A stretch of 64,000 bases of DNA. It comes from DASSUW01 sp963759375 (GTDB lineage: Bacteria > Actinomycetota > Thermoleophilia > Solirubrobacterales > Solirubrobacteraceae). Numbering within the stretch: position 1 is the first letter of the stretch; every line of letters starts with the position of its first letter. The notes under the pieces were generated by a model. The model was given only the letters and a program-made list of their open reading frames with translations. It searched no databases and was not told the origin of the DNA. Location of the stretch: NCBI GenBank assembly GCA_963759375.1, contig CAVWYY010000006.1, positions 620,001 through 684,000 of the forward strand. The letters run 5' to 3'. Below are positions 43,671-51,413 of the stretch, piece by piece. A program made the translations under genes and the position numbers.

Positions 43671-44458
43671 TGAGAAGCCGCCCACGAGCGCTGGCCATCG
43701 CAGCGGCGATGCTGATGGCCGCGTTGCCGGCCGGCGCGTACGCCGACGACGAGGACTCCCCGTGGCCGGACTCCGAGTCCAACCGGGTGCAGCTCAACGC
43801 GGTCCGGCACGTCGTGCGCCAGCTCGAGGACAAGGTCGAGCTGATGCAGCTCTCGGTCGCGCGCTACGCGGCCTGGGAAACGTGCATCCGGGGGGTGCCG
43901 GTGAGCGAGTACGGGGACCCCGATCGGCAGTTCGGCTACGGGTACGACGAGCGTGACGGCTCGGGCCGCAGCTTCATGCCCGCCCTCGCCGTCGACCGCA
44001 AGCGCCGCCGCGGCCGAGAGGACTATCTGTTCCTCGACTTCGCGCGCTCGCGCATGTGCCGGAGCGAGGCGCCGAAGCCGGGCGGGACCGCCGACGCCGC
44101 GTCTGCCCGCCGGCGCCTACGCGCCGGGCCGGCCGGCCGGCCGGGACGGTCCTTGCGCGCATTGGAGCGGCGCGCTCGCCGGCTCCGTCGCGAGGCGGGG
44201 CGGCTGGAGGCGGCGTCTGAGCGGTTCGATGCCTGGGAGTCGTGCGTGTCCTGGGTCCCGGTGACCGAGTACGGCGATCCCGACGGCGGTTTCGGATACC
44301 TGTTCGGCGCCCGGGGCAGCAGCGTCTTCAGCTTCCGGCCGGCACTGTCGATCGACCGCAGCGACTGGGACGACCCTGACTACATGTTCCTTGCCTTCGT
44401 CGGCGGCGACCGGCCGGGGAAGGTCTGCCAGAACGAACCGGGTGAGGCCGATGACTGA
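43670..44458 (+). CDS. Secreted protein with two coiled-coil/Cys repeat units
   Basis: 262 residues with signal peptide (ALAIAAAMLMAALPAGAYA). Two similar units follow. Each has a coiled-coil segment, then EC or ESC, nine residues, YGDPD, FGY, PAL-[AS]-x-DR and FLxF before a last Cys (Cys72-Cys130 and Cys192-Cys253). The Cys pairs may form disulfides. I know no family with this pattern. A third copy is in the next gene. GGAGGT is 6 bp before ATG 43670; GTG 43667 is an alternative. Confidence 0.75.
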   Translation: MRSRPRALAIAAAMLMAALPAGAYADDEDSPWPDSESNRVQLNAVRHVVRQLEDKVELMQLSVARYAAWETCIRGVPVSEYGDPDRQFGYGYDERDGSGRSFMPALAVDRKRRRGREDYLFLDFARSRMCRSEAPKPGGTADAASARRRLRAGPAGRPGRSLRALERRARRLRREAGRLEAASERFDAWESCVSWVPVTEYGDPDGGFGYLFGARGSSVFSFRPALSIDRSDWDDPDYMFLAFVGGDRPGKVCQNEPGEADD

Positions 44459-44867
44459 CCCTCGTGACATGCTCCTCGGCGCTGTGTGCGCACTGACGTT
44501 GGTCGCAGGCGCCGTGGCGGCGGCACCCGCCCGCGCGGAGGATCCGCCGTCGAAAGCGGACCGCATCGAGGAGCTGCAACAGGACCTCGACTCGCTCATC
44601 GAGGATGTCGAGGACTTGCAGGAGCCGGTCGAGGAGTTCGACCTTTTCGACGAGTGCTCGTACCTGATCGGCGTGTCCGAGTACGGCACCCCTGACGGAG
44701 CGACCGGGTTCGCGTTCGGTCGCGACGGCCTGCGTCGGCGCCCGGCGCTGGCGCTCAACATCCGGGGGTTCGGCCGGCCCGCATACAGGTTCCTGGCCTT
44801 CCCGGCCGAGGAGCCGCCGAGCATCGAATGCAACGAGGACGCCGGCGCGGAGGACAGCGACGACTGA
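44451..44867 (+). CDS. Secreted protein with one coiled-coil/Cys repeat unit
   Basis: 138 residues with signal peptide (MLLGAVCALTLVAGAVAAAP) and one unit of the same domain as the preceding gene: coiled coil (RIEELQQDLDSLIEDVEDLQ), Cys69, YGTPD nine residues later, PALAL, FLAF and Cys127. It is acidic at the end. The start overlaps the stop of the preceding gene by 8 bp. The three secreted genes at 41.7-44.9 kb form one operon. Confidence 0.75.
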   Translation: MTDPRDMLLGAVCALTLVAGAVAAAPARAEDPPSKADRIEELQQDLDSLIEDVEDLQEPVEEFDLFDECSYLIGVSEYGTPDGATGFAFGRDGLRRRPALALNIRGFGRPAYRFLAFPAEEPPSIECNEDAGAEDSDD

Positions 44868-44964
44868 CCGGGTCGAAGCGTTCGCGGTCGCGGCCGCACA
44901 GGCCGTTGCCCGTGAGCACGGCGTAGCGTGCGACGAGGCAGAGCGGATCGCGGCGGGCAGCAAC

Positions 44965-45723
44965 GTGCTGGTGCATCTCAAGCCCGCACCGGTTGTGGCG
45001 CGGGTGATGACCGGGACGGCGGTCCTGCACGATGACGTCGAGCAATGGCTGGCGCGGGAGGTCGCCGTCGGTGCCTTCCTGGCCGAGACCGGGTTGATCG
45101 TTCCGCCGAGCGACATCCTGCCGCCCGGGCCGCACGAGCACGACGGGTTATGGATGACGCTGTGGAAGTTCGTCCCTCACGACAAGCAGGCTCCGCCGCC
45201 GCAGCCACGGGAACTCGGTCGTTCGCTGCGGGAACTGCATGCGGCGCTCGCCGGGTTCCCGGGCGAGTTGGCCCCGCTGAGCGAGGTGCGGGACTGGCTC
45301 GCGCGCCTGCTCGCACAGCTGCGTCCAGCGCCTGCGATGACCCAGCGCGACATCGACTGGCTCGGGTTCGAACTGGACGCACTGACGCCCGCAGTCTTCG
45401 AGAGCTCGCTGCCCACTCAGCCGCTCCATGGCGACGTCTCGATGGGGAACCTGCTGCGCACCGGCAGCGGACTGGTCTGGAACGACCTCGAGGACGTCTG
45501 CGCCGGCCCCGTCGCCTGGGATCTCGCAGGGCTCGTCGCGAGCGCGACGGCTCGCGGGCACAGCGCGACGTTCATCCAGGAGCTGCTCGCCGGCTACGGC
45601 GAACCGGACGCCGAGCGCTTGGAGCCCTTCCTTGCGGTGCACGCTCTGTATGACATCGTCTGGCAGGCGTTCGAGGCGGCTCGTGAGAGGCCGATCTGGC
45701 CGTCATCGGCCTCCGGCAAATGA
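44965..45723 (+). CDS. Aminoglycoside phosphotransferase-type kinase, start unresolved
   Basis: Small-molecule kinase fold of the APH/choline-kinase group. The catalytic loop is LPTQPLHGDVSMGNLLRT and the metal-binding DFG-like segment is VWNDLEDVCAGPVAWDL. Family-like sequence continues upstream of GTG 44965, to about 44866 (REHGVACDEAERIAAGSNV), yet no ATG, GTG or TTG exists in this frame between the stop near 44665 and 44965. Either an unusual start is used or the start was lost. Substrate unknown; many relatives are not resistance enzymes. Confidence 0.75.
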   Translation: MLVHLKPAPVVARVMTGTAVLHDDVEQWLAREVAVGAFLAETGLIVPPSDILPPGPHEHDGLWMTLWKFVPHDKQAPPPQPRELGRSLRELHAALAGFPGELAPLSEVRDWLARLLAQLRPAPAMTQRDIDWLGFELDALTPAVFESSLPTQPLHGDVSMGNLLRTGSGLVWNDLEDVCAGPVAWDLAGLVASATARGHSATFIQELLAGYGEPDAERLEPFLAVHALYDIVWQAFEAARERPIWPSSASGK

Positions 45724-45808
45724 AGCGTCGTCGAGGATCGGCGATGACGGTCGTCGTCGCCGCGCGGACGGTCGGCGGCGACGACGATCAAACGCTTGCA
45801 GCCTGGAA

Positions 45809-46186
45809 CTAGAGGCCCTGTCGTACCTGGAGCCGGTTGCCGTCGGGGTCCTGGAACTGCGCGACGTAGCCCCACGGGAACTCGAGCACGTCTGACAGGA
45901 ACTCGACCCCGCGCGACTTCAGCTCGTCGACCGTCTTCCGGCAATCGTCGGTCTCGATCGTGATCGACGCCGGGGGGCGTCCCATCGCCGGCTCGGCCTG
46001 CCCCGGTGTCCCGGGCCAGAGCACCAGCTGGAAGTCGTCCCCCTTGACGCCGACGGTCAGAAACCGCGGCCCGTCGGGCGTCAAGTTCTCAACACGCTTC
46101 TCGAGGCCGAGGACGTTCGTGTAGAAGTCGAGCGCGTTGTCCTGGTCGCTGACGAGCACGCTCGTGTAGAAGACCTTTTCGAGCAC
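45809..46186 (-). CDS. VOC-family (glyoxalase/bleomycin-resistance-like) protein
   Basis: 125 residues, two beta-alpha-beta-beta-beta units. Landmarks are MLEKVFYTSVLVSDQDNALD, FYTNVLGLEKR, VEFLSDVLEFPWGYVAQFQD and PDGNRLQV. It follows the pattern of small VOC proteins whose ligands are unknown. The ATG start matches the family start. It is the only gene on this strand between convergent and divergent neighbours. Confidence 0.85.
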   Translation of the reverse strand: MLEKVFYTSVLVSDQDNALDFYTNVLGLEKRVENLTPDGPRFLTVGVKGDDFQLVLWPGTPGQAEPAMGRPPASITIETDDCRKTVDELKSRGVEFLSDVLEFPWGYVAQFQDPDGNRLQVRQGL

Positions 46187-46261
46187 TGTTCTGCCTCCGT
46201 GGTCGTGGTCACTACTCCCATGACACGGTGCGAGCAGGAAACGTGACAGTCGGGCGCCGGT

Positions 46262-47326
46262 CTACCGACGGGTGAGCCTGCGCACGTCGACGCGGCCGAC
46301 GAGCAGCGGGCGGGAGACGAGTCCCTGGTCGGTGACGACGAGGCCCCGGCCGTCACGTCCCAGGCCGACCGACATCGTCGACGGGATGCCGGCACTGCGG
46401 CCAAGGGTGCGCGCGCGCGACCAGCGGCGCCCGTTCCGCGATGCGGCGACGCGGATGCGCTCGCTGCGACTGTCGTACCACGCGACGGCGAGCCGACCCT
46501 TCGCGTCCTGGGCGATCGCCGTGCCGATCACGTTGCCGGCAGAGCGCGGGATTGCGCGCGCACGTCCGAAGCGGCCGCGGTGCCAGCGGCGCACCACCAC
46601 GTCGTCGTCGAGGCCGCGGCGCCGCTCGTGGACCAGCCACAGGCCGCGAGGGCCGCGGGCGAGGTCGTAGTAGACCATCGCGGGTCCGCGCCGGTGCGTC
46701 CAGGTCGAGCGGTCGAAGATGTTGCCGCTTCCCTTCCAGTAGCTCACCGCCGTCCTCGGGGCGCGCCCGCCGGACACGTAGACCGGGCGCCGGCCGGCGA
46801 AACCGACCGACTGGAACGACCCGAAGCCGGGATTGAGGTCGACGGTGCGCGTCTCGAGCGGCCCGCCGACCCGCGACGCCGTGAACCTCGGGCCGAACCC
46901 GAGCGCGACGGCGCCGTTCGGCCCGATCGCGCCGGTGAAGTACGTGCCCGAGCTGATCGGCACCATCGGCCCGAACGTCCTCCCGCCGTCGGCCGACTGC
47001 ATCGACACGACGTATTGGCGCGCGGCCACCAGCGACACGTTCGGGCCGTTGATCCTCAGCACCGGCGGCTGCACGCCGGACGTGGCGCCCTGCGTGGCGT
47101 CGAGGATCTGCGGCGCCGCGCACCTGCGCGTGCCGCGCGGGATCCGGCACAGCGCGATCGCCTCGCCGCTGGGCTGCTGCAGGTACCACGCGACGAGCGC
47201 GGTACCGGCGGCATCGACCTCCACCGTGGGGGTCTCGCCGGTGCCGGGCAGGCGGGTGAGCTTCGCCGAAGCGGTGGCTGGCAGAATCAGGAGGGCAGCA
47301 AGGAGGATCAGCAGAGAACGGCGCAT
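46262..47326 (-). CDS. Secreted beta-propeller-like hypothetical protein
   Basis: 354 residues with a signal peptide (LLILLAALLILPATASA). The mature part is rich in beta strands; segments such as VEVDAAGTALVAWYLQQPSG, AQDAKGRLAVAWYDSRSERI and ASRNGRRWSRA look like Asp-box or sialidase-type propeller blades. No catalytic residues are identifiable. The likely location is outside the cell. It is divergent from the SnoaL-like gene at 47376. Confidence 0.72.
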   Translation of the reverse strand: MRRSLLILLAALLILPATASAKLTRLPGTGETPTVEVDAAGTALVAWYLQQPSGEAIALCRIPRGTRRCAAPQILDATQGATSGVQPPVLRINGPNVSLVAARQYVVSMQSADGGRTFGPMVPISSGTYFTGAIGPNGAVALGFGPRFTASRVGGPLETRTVDLNPGFGSFQSVGFAGRRPVYVSGGRAPRTAVSYWKGSGNIFDRSTWTHRRGPAMVYYDLARGPRGLWLVHERRRGLDDDVVVRRWHRGRFGRARAIPRSAGNVIGTAIAQDAKGRLAVAWYDSRSERIRVAASRNGRRWSRARTLGRSAGIPSTMSVGLGRDGRGLVVTDQGLVSRPLLVGRVDVRRLTRR

Positions 47327-47375
47327 CGGCGCATGGTCGCAGCCTCGAGACCACGGGTAACGTGAGGAGTCACGG

Positions 47376-47783
47376 GTGAACAGCGCAATTGATCGCGACG
47401 CCGATATCCGGGCTCGGCTCCAGGAGCACTGGGAGGCCTCCGAACGCGGGGACGTCGACGCTGAGCACGCGATCTACGCCGCGGACGCGATCCTGGACTA
47501 CCCGCAGTCCGGCGAGCGCTTCAGAGGCCGGTCAAGGATCCAAGCGCAACGCGGCGGGCACCCGGCCGAGCGCCACTTCACCATCCGCCGGATCCTGGGT
47601 GGCGGCGACCTCTGGGTGAGCGAATGCGTGATCACGTATGACGGCGTGCCCACCTACTCACTCAGCGTCATGGAGATCACCGACGGCCTCGTGACCCACG
47701 AGACCCAGTACTTCGCCGACCCCTTCGAAGCGCCGCCCGGGCGCGCTGCGCTCGCCGAGCCGATCCCGGCCCGCGACCGATAG
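47376..47783 (+). CDS. SnoaL-like/NTF2-fold protein
   Basis: 135 residues with the NTF2-like fold: RLQEHWEASERGDVDAEHAI, YAADAILDYPQSGERFRGR, and VMEITDGLVTHETQYFADPF. Members include ketosteroid isomerases and polyketide cyclases, but most are uncharacterised. GTG start. It stands alone between the beta-propeller gene and the hexapeptide-repeat gene. Confidence 0.82.
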   Translation: MNSAIDRDADIRARLQEHWEASERGDVDAEHAIYAADAILDYPQSGERFRGRSRIQAQRGGHPAERHFTIRRILGGGDLWVSECVITYDGVPTYSLSVMEITDGLVTHETQYFADPFEAPPGRAALAEPIPARDR

Positions 47784-47849
47784 CCGATGGTCGTGTGCTC
47801 GTCGGCGCTCCTCGTGCCTCAAGGCGACAGCGCCGGTGCCGTCGGACCG

Positions 47850-48263
47850 TCAGGCACGCACGCCGATGCGCCCCACCGCGCCGGTCAGCCCAACGCACCC
47901 GATGCACCCGACGCAACCCCTGCAGTTCACGCATCCGACGCACCCGACGCAGCCTGCGCAGCCGACGTTGGCAAGCCCGGCGACTATGCCGGCCGAGCCG
48001 ACGACACCGATGCTCAGCGCGACGGCCGCGCTGCCGACGACCGCAGACGAGCCGCCGACGCCGACGCTGCCGAGCACGCCCGACGCGCCGACGACGCCCG
48101 CGGAGCCAATCACACCGGCCGCGCCGACCACTCCGGCCGAGCCGACGACCCCCGCGGCGCTCGTCACGCCGGCTGAGCCGACAACCCCTGAGGAGTCGGC
48201 TACCGACGAGCTCCGGACGTGCGACTCATTGGCCGCGTCCGCGTGAGCACCACCGCTGATCAT
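47850..48263 (-). CDS. Hexapeptide-repeat protein with Cys-rich half
   Basis: 137 residues. From about residue 30 to the end the sequence is a six-residue repeat, [VIL]-G-x4. First come VGSAGV, VGAAGV, IGSAGV, VGASGV, LGSVGV units, then VGCAGC, VGCVGC, VNCRGC and VGCIGC units with Cys at positions 3 and 6. The periodicity suggests a left-handed beta-helix-type solenoid. I recall tripeptide Cys-repeat proteins ending in a similar way from other actinobacteria; function unknown. The start MISGGAHADA has no clear ribosome site. The opposite strand reads as Pro/Thr repeats and is treated as a shadow. Confidence 0.6.
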   Translation of the reverse strand: MISGGAHADAANESHVRSSSVADSSGVVGSAGVTSAAGVVGSAGVVGAAGVIGSAGVVGASGVLGSVGVGGSSAVVGSAAVALSIGVVGSAGIVAGLANVGCAGCVGCVGCVNCRGCVGCIGCVGLTGAVGRIGVRA

Positions 48264-48395
48264 CGCGACACCGTACTGGCACGAGTTCGCTCCCGTCGAA
48301 CCCGGCTGAGTCGACCGCGTCTCAAGCGGCGATGAGTTTCGCCGTGGTCCCGAGTCTGTACCCACACTGACCAAGCGCGCTTGAGGAGAGCATCC

Positions 48396-48974
48396 ATGAC
48401 CGCTACCTACACCTTCGACGTCTTCTCCAGCCTCGACGGCTACGGCGCCGCCGGCGGCGACTGGACCGGCTACTGGGGTAAGCAAGGCCCCGAGTTGCTC
48501 GACCACCGCCTCGCCTTGTACGACGCGGAGCAGCGGATGGTCTTCGGGGCCAACACGTATCGGGCATTCGCGCGGATGCTGGCCTCGAGCACCGAGGAGT
48601 CCGAAGTGCGTGACCCGTGGGTCACGCGGATGACGAGCCTGCCGGCACTGGTGGTGTCCACGACGCTGGAAGGCCCCCTCGACTGGCAGGACGGGACCAT
48701 CGTGAGCGGTGACGCCGTCGACGTCGTCGCCCGGCTCAAGGAGGAGTCCGAGGTGCCGTTGCGCTCGCACGGCAGCCTGTCGATGAACCGAGCGCTGATG
48801 GCCGCCGGCCTGGTCGACCGCGTCCAGGTGACGCTCTTCCCGGTGATCACCGGTCAGACCGGACTGGAACCGATCTTCCAGGGTGCGGCCGACTTCGACC
48901 TCGAGCTGATCGAGAGCCGGACGCTCGACGGCGACATCCAAGAGCTCGTCTACCGGCCCACTCTGCATGTCTGA
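48396..48974 (+). CDS. Dihydrofolate reductase-fold family protein
   Basis: 192 residues of the RibD C-terminal/DHFR-like group. Landmarks: YTFDVFSSLDGYGA, VFGANTYRAFARML, LPALVVSTTLEGPLDW and SMNRALMAAGLVDRVQVTLF with PVITGQTGLEPIF. Such proteins are NADPH-binding reductases of mostly unknown substrate, not housekeeping DHFR. GAGGAGA precedes ATG 48396. It stands alone. Confidence 0.87.
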   Translation: MTATYTFDVFSSLDGYGAAGGDWTGYWGKQGPELLDHRLALYDAEQRMVFGANTYRAFARMLASSTEESEVRDPWVTRMTSLPALVVSTTLEGPLDWQDGTIVSGDAVDVVARLKEESEVPLRSHGSLSMNRALMAAGLVDRVQVTLFPVITGQTGLEPIFQGAADFDLELIESRTLDGDIQELVYRPTLHV

Positions 48975-49118
48975 GTGGCATAACATCCACACGTTCTGAT
49001 CGTTGCCAGCGACCACTACGTGTCGTAGGCGGTCGCGCTTTACAAGCGGGTCACACGGCCCGGCGCTGGGTCGTCGACCCTGGCCCCGTCTCGCACGTCG
49101 ATCGCAAGGAGCGTGCTC

Positions 49119-50528
49119 GTGAGCATCACCGACTCCGACTCAATAGACGGCCTGTCCCGCCGTGGGCTGCTGACTCGTTCGGCCGCCGGCCTCGGGATCG
49201 CGCTGACCGGCAGTGTCAGCGGACTGTTCGGCACGGCCGCCTCGCCGGCGGTCGCGCATCACCGCAGACGGAAGATCGGGTACGGCCCGCTCATCGACGA
49301 CCCCAACGGGCTGCTCTCCCTTCCGGAGGGCTTCGAGTACAAGATCGTCGCCCAGTCTGGCGTGACGAAGCTCGAGTCGGGTGAGCCGACGCCGTCGGAC
49401 CCCGACGGCACCGCCGCCTTCGTACGCCGCGGCGGCAACGGCAGCGTGCTGGTCAACAACCACGAGATCAGCGGCACCGAGCCGTACCCGGTACCGCAAG
49501 TCACGGGCTACGTGTACGACGCGAGCGCGCACGGCGGCACCACGACCATCGAGGTCGACCGCCACGGCAACCGCATCCGCGAGTACGTCAGCCTTGCCGG
49601 CACGAGCACGAACTGCGCGGGCGGTCGCACGCCATGGAACACCTGGCTGACGTGCGAGGAGACCGAGGCGATCCTGGGCAAGCGGCACGGCTACGTGTTC
49701 GAGGTCGACCCCTACGATCAGCGCGCCAACTGCGATCCCAAGCCGATCAAGGCGCTGGGGCGGTACGCGCACGAGGCCTGCGTGGTCGATCCGCATGAGG
49801 GGCGCATCTACCTCACCGAGGACGCCGGGACCCCGAACGGCCTGCTCTATCGCTGGACCCCGCCGCGCAAGGCGCTGCCGCTACGGGACGGCACCCTGCG
49901 CAGGCTCGCCGACGACGCCGGGCGGCTCGAGGCGATGACCGCCTACAACCGCAAGGGCGAGCACGTGCCGGACCTCTCGCCGGCGAGCAAGCCGGGCACG
50001 ACGTACCGCGTCAGGTGGGTCGACGTCCCGGACCGCGACGCCACCAGCCTGTCGATCCGCAAGCAGTTCAGCAACGACCAGATCACCCGCAGCCGCAAGT
50101 TCGAGGGCATGTGGTGGGGCGACGGCGGCGCGTACTTCGTGTGCTCGTTCGCGCGCACGGCGGACGGCAGCGCCGCCCAGCACGACGGCCAGATCTGGTT
50201 CCTCGACCCGCGCGACGACACGATCGAGCTCAAGCTGCACTTCGCCTACACGCCCGACGACCAGGACAACGACCCCGACGGCCCCGACAACATCACGGTC
50301 TCGGCCTACGGCGGCGTGATCATCGCCGAGGACGGCGACGGCGTGAACCATCTCGTCGGCTCCACCGACCACGGCGACGCCTTCTTCTTCGCCCGCAACG
50401 ACGACCCCCAGAACTCCGAGTTCGCCGGCCCGACGTTCTCGCACGACCGCAAGATCCTGTTCGCCAACGTGCAGGTGCCCGGCTACGTGTACGCGATCAC
50501 CGGCCCATTCAAGAAACAGCACCGCTGA
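49119..50528 (+). CDS. PhoX/DUF839 family protein, Tat-exported
   Basis: 469 residues. The N-terminus has a twin-arginine signal (LSRRGLLTRSAAGLGIALTG). The body matches DUF839, the PhoX-type alkaline phosphatase group: VRRGGNGSVLVNNHEISGTE, AGGRTPWNTWLTCEE, YAHEACVVDPHEGRIYLTED and GMWWGDGGAYFVCSFAR. Characterised PhoX enzymes are Ca/Fe-dependent phosphatases outside the cytoplasm. The start is GTG 49119, 7 bp after AAGGAG; GTG 49113 is too close to it. Confidence 0.85.
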   Translation: MSITDSDSIDGLSRRGLLTRSAAGLGIALTGSVSGLFGTAASPAVAHHRRRKIGYGPLIDDPNGLLSLPEGFEYKIVAQSGVTKLESGEPTPSDPDGTAAFVRRGGNGSVLVNNHEISGTEPYPVPQVTGYVYDASAHGGTTTIEVDRHGNRIREYVSLAGTSTNCAGGRTPWNTWLTCEETEAILGKRHGYVFEVDPYDQRANCDPKPIKALGRYAHEACVVDPHEGRIYLTEDAGTPNGLLYRWTPPRKALPLRDGTLRRLADDAGRLEAMTAYNRKGEHVPDLSPASKPGTTYRVRWVDVPDRDATSLSIRKQFSNDQITRSRKFEGMWWGDGGAYFVCSFARTADGSAAQHDGQIWFLDPRDDTIELKLHFAYTPDDQDNDPDGPDNITVSAYGGVIIAEDGDGVNHLVGSTDHGDAFFFARNDDPQNSEFAGPTFSHDRKILFANVQVPGYVYAITGPFKKQHR

Positions 50529-50575
50529 CAGAGCATCGGAATTGGGCTACGGCGCGCGCTGCTCGCCTCAGTCGC

Positions 50576-51328
50576 TCAGGTGCGCCCCCGGCCGATCAGC
50601 TCGTTCGCGACGCGCTGGACGGTGCTGCTCGGGATGGCGAAGCCGATGCCCGGTGCCTGCGCGCCGCCGAACTCCGGATCCAGGCCGGCGAGGGTGGGGA
50701 TTCCGATGACGCGGCCTGACAAGTCGACAAGCGCCCCGCCTGAGTTGCCGGGGTTGATCTCCGCGCTCGTCTGGATGGCCTGGGACAGGGTGACGCCGTT
50801 GCCTTCAGCGACACTGCGGCTGACGGAGGACACGATGCCCTGGGTGACGCTCGACCGGAGCCCCAGCGGATTGCCGATCGCGAACGAGATGTCGCCTGCG
50901 CGCACCTTTGACGAGTCGCCGAAGCTCGCAGGGTCAGGCGTGGCGCCGGTGATGTGGATGACGGCAAGGTCGTTGCCCTGGTCGGCGCCGACCAGCTTGG
51001 CGGCGTGTCGGTCGCCGTTCGCCAGCGTGACGACGAAGCCCTTCGCGCCGCTGGTGACGTGCGCGTTGGTGACGACGTTCCCGTCGCCGTCGTAGACGAT
51101 CCCCGACCCCAGTCCCTGCGCGGTCTGGATCTGCACGACCGTCGGCGACACCCGAGCGATGACGTCGGTGAACTGCGTCTGGATGGCCGCCACCGATCCG
51201 GACTCCTGGGCGACGGCGGCCGGCGGCGCCTCCGCTCCTCCACATCCGGCGACGAGGGCGGCGGTCGTCGCGACCACCGCAATTGCAGCGCCGGCGCGGA
51301 GCGGGCGACGAGTGGTGGTCTCTGGCAT
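50576..51328 (-). CDS. Trypsin-like serine protease, lipoprotein, no PDZ domain
   Basis: 250 residues with a lipobox (AALVAGCGG) near residue 28. The chymotrypsin-fold domain has His in VVTNAHVTSG, Asp in GADQGNDLAVIH and Ser in INPGNSGGALVDL, like HtrA/DegP proteases but without a C-terminal PDZ domain. It would act at the outer face of the membrane. A 37-bp element with a TAC-N10-GTA palindrome lies 46 bp upstream, and the HK gene ends just beyond it. Confidence 0.87.
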   Translation of the reverse strand: MPETTTRRPLRAGAAIAVVATTAALVAGCGGAEAPPAAVAQESGSVAAIQTQFTDVIARVSPTVVQIQTAQGLGSGIVYDGDGNVVTNAHVTSGAKGFVVTLANGDRHAAKLVGADQGNDLAVIHITGATPDPASFGDSSKVRAGDISFAIGNPLGLRSSVTQGIVSSVSRSVAEGNGVTLSQAIQTSAEINPGNSGGALVDLSGRVIGIPTLAGLDPEFGGAQAPGIGFAIPSSTVQRVANELIGRGRT

Positions 51329-51373
51329 GGTGGGATGCTGACGCGGCAGGCCCCGCCCGGCATCGGCAGCGGG

Positions 51374-51410
51374 ACGGGTCCTCGGCATACGACCGCGGGC
51401 GTAGGACGCG
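51374..51410 (-). promoter_or_regulatory. 37-bp element with NarL-type 16-bp palindrome, copy A
   Basis: TAC-GACCGCGGGC-GTA at 51388-51403 is a near-perfect 16-bp palindrome with 7-2-7 geometry. The surrounding 37 bp match 54553-54589 at about 30 positions. It lies upstream of the serine protease and just after a histidine-kinase gene. Confidence 0.5.
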
Positions 51411-51413
51411 TGA

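Noticed and set aside
47836..48246. Pro/Thr-rich repeat frame on the plus strand
   Set aside because: The opposite strand gives a regular hexapeptide repeat with family-like ending, a better fit to a real protein. Proof needs proteomics.
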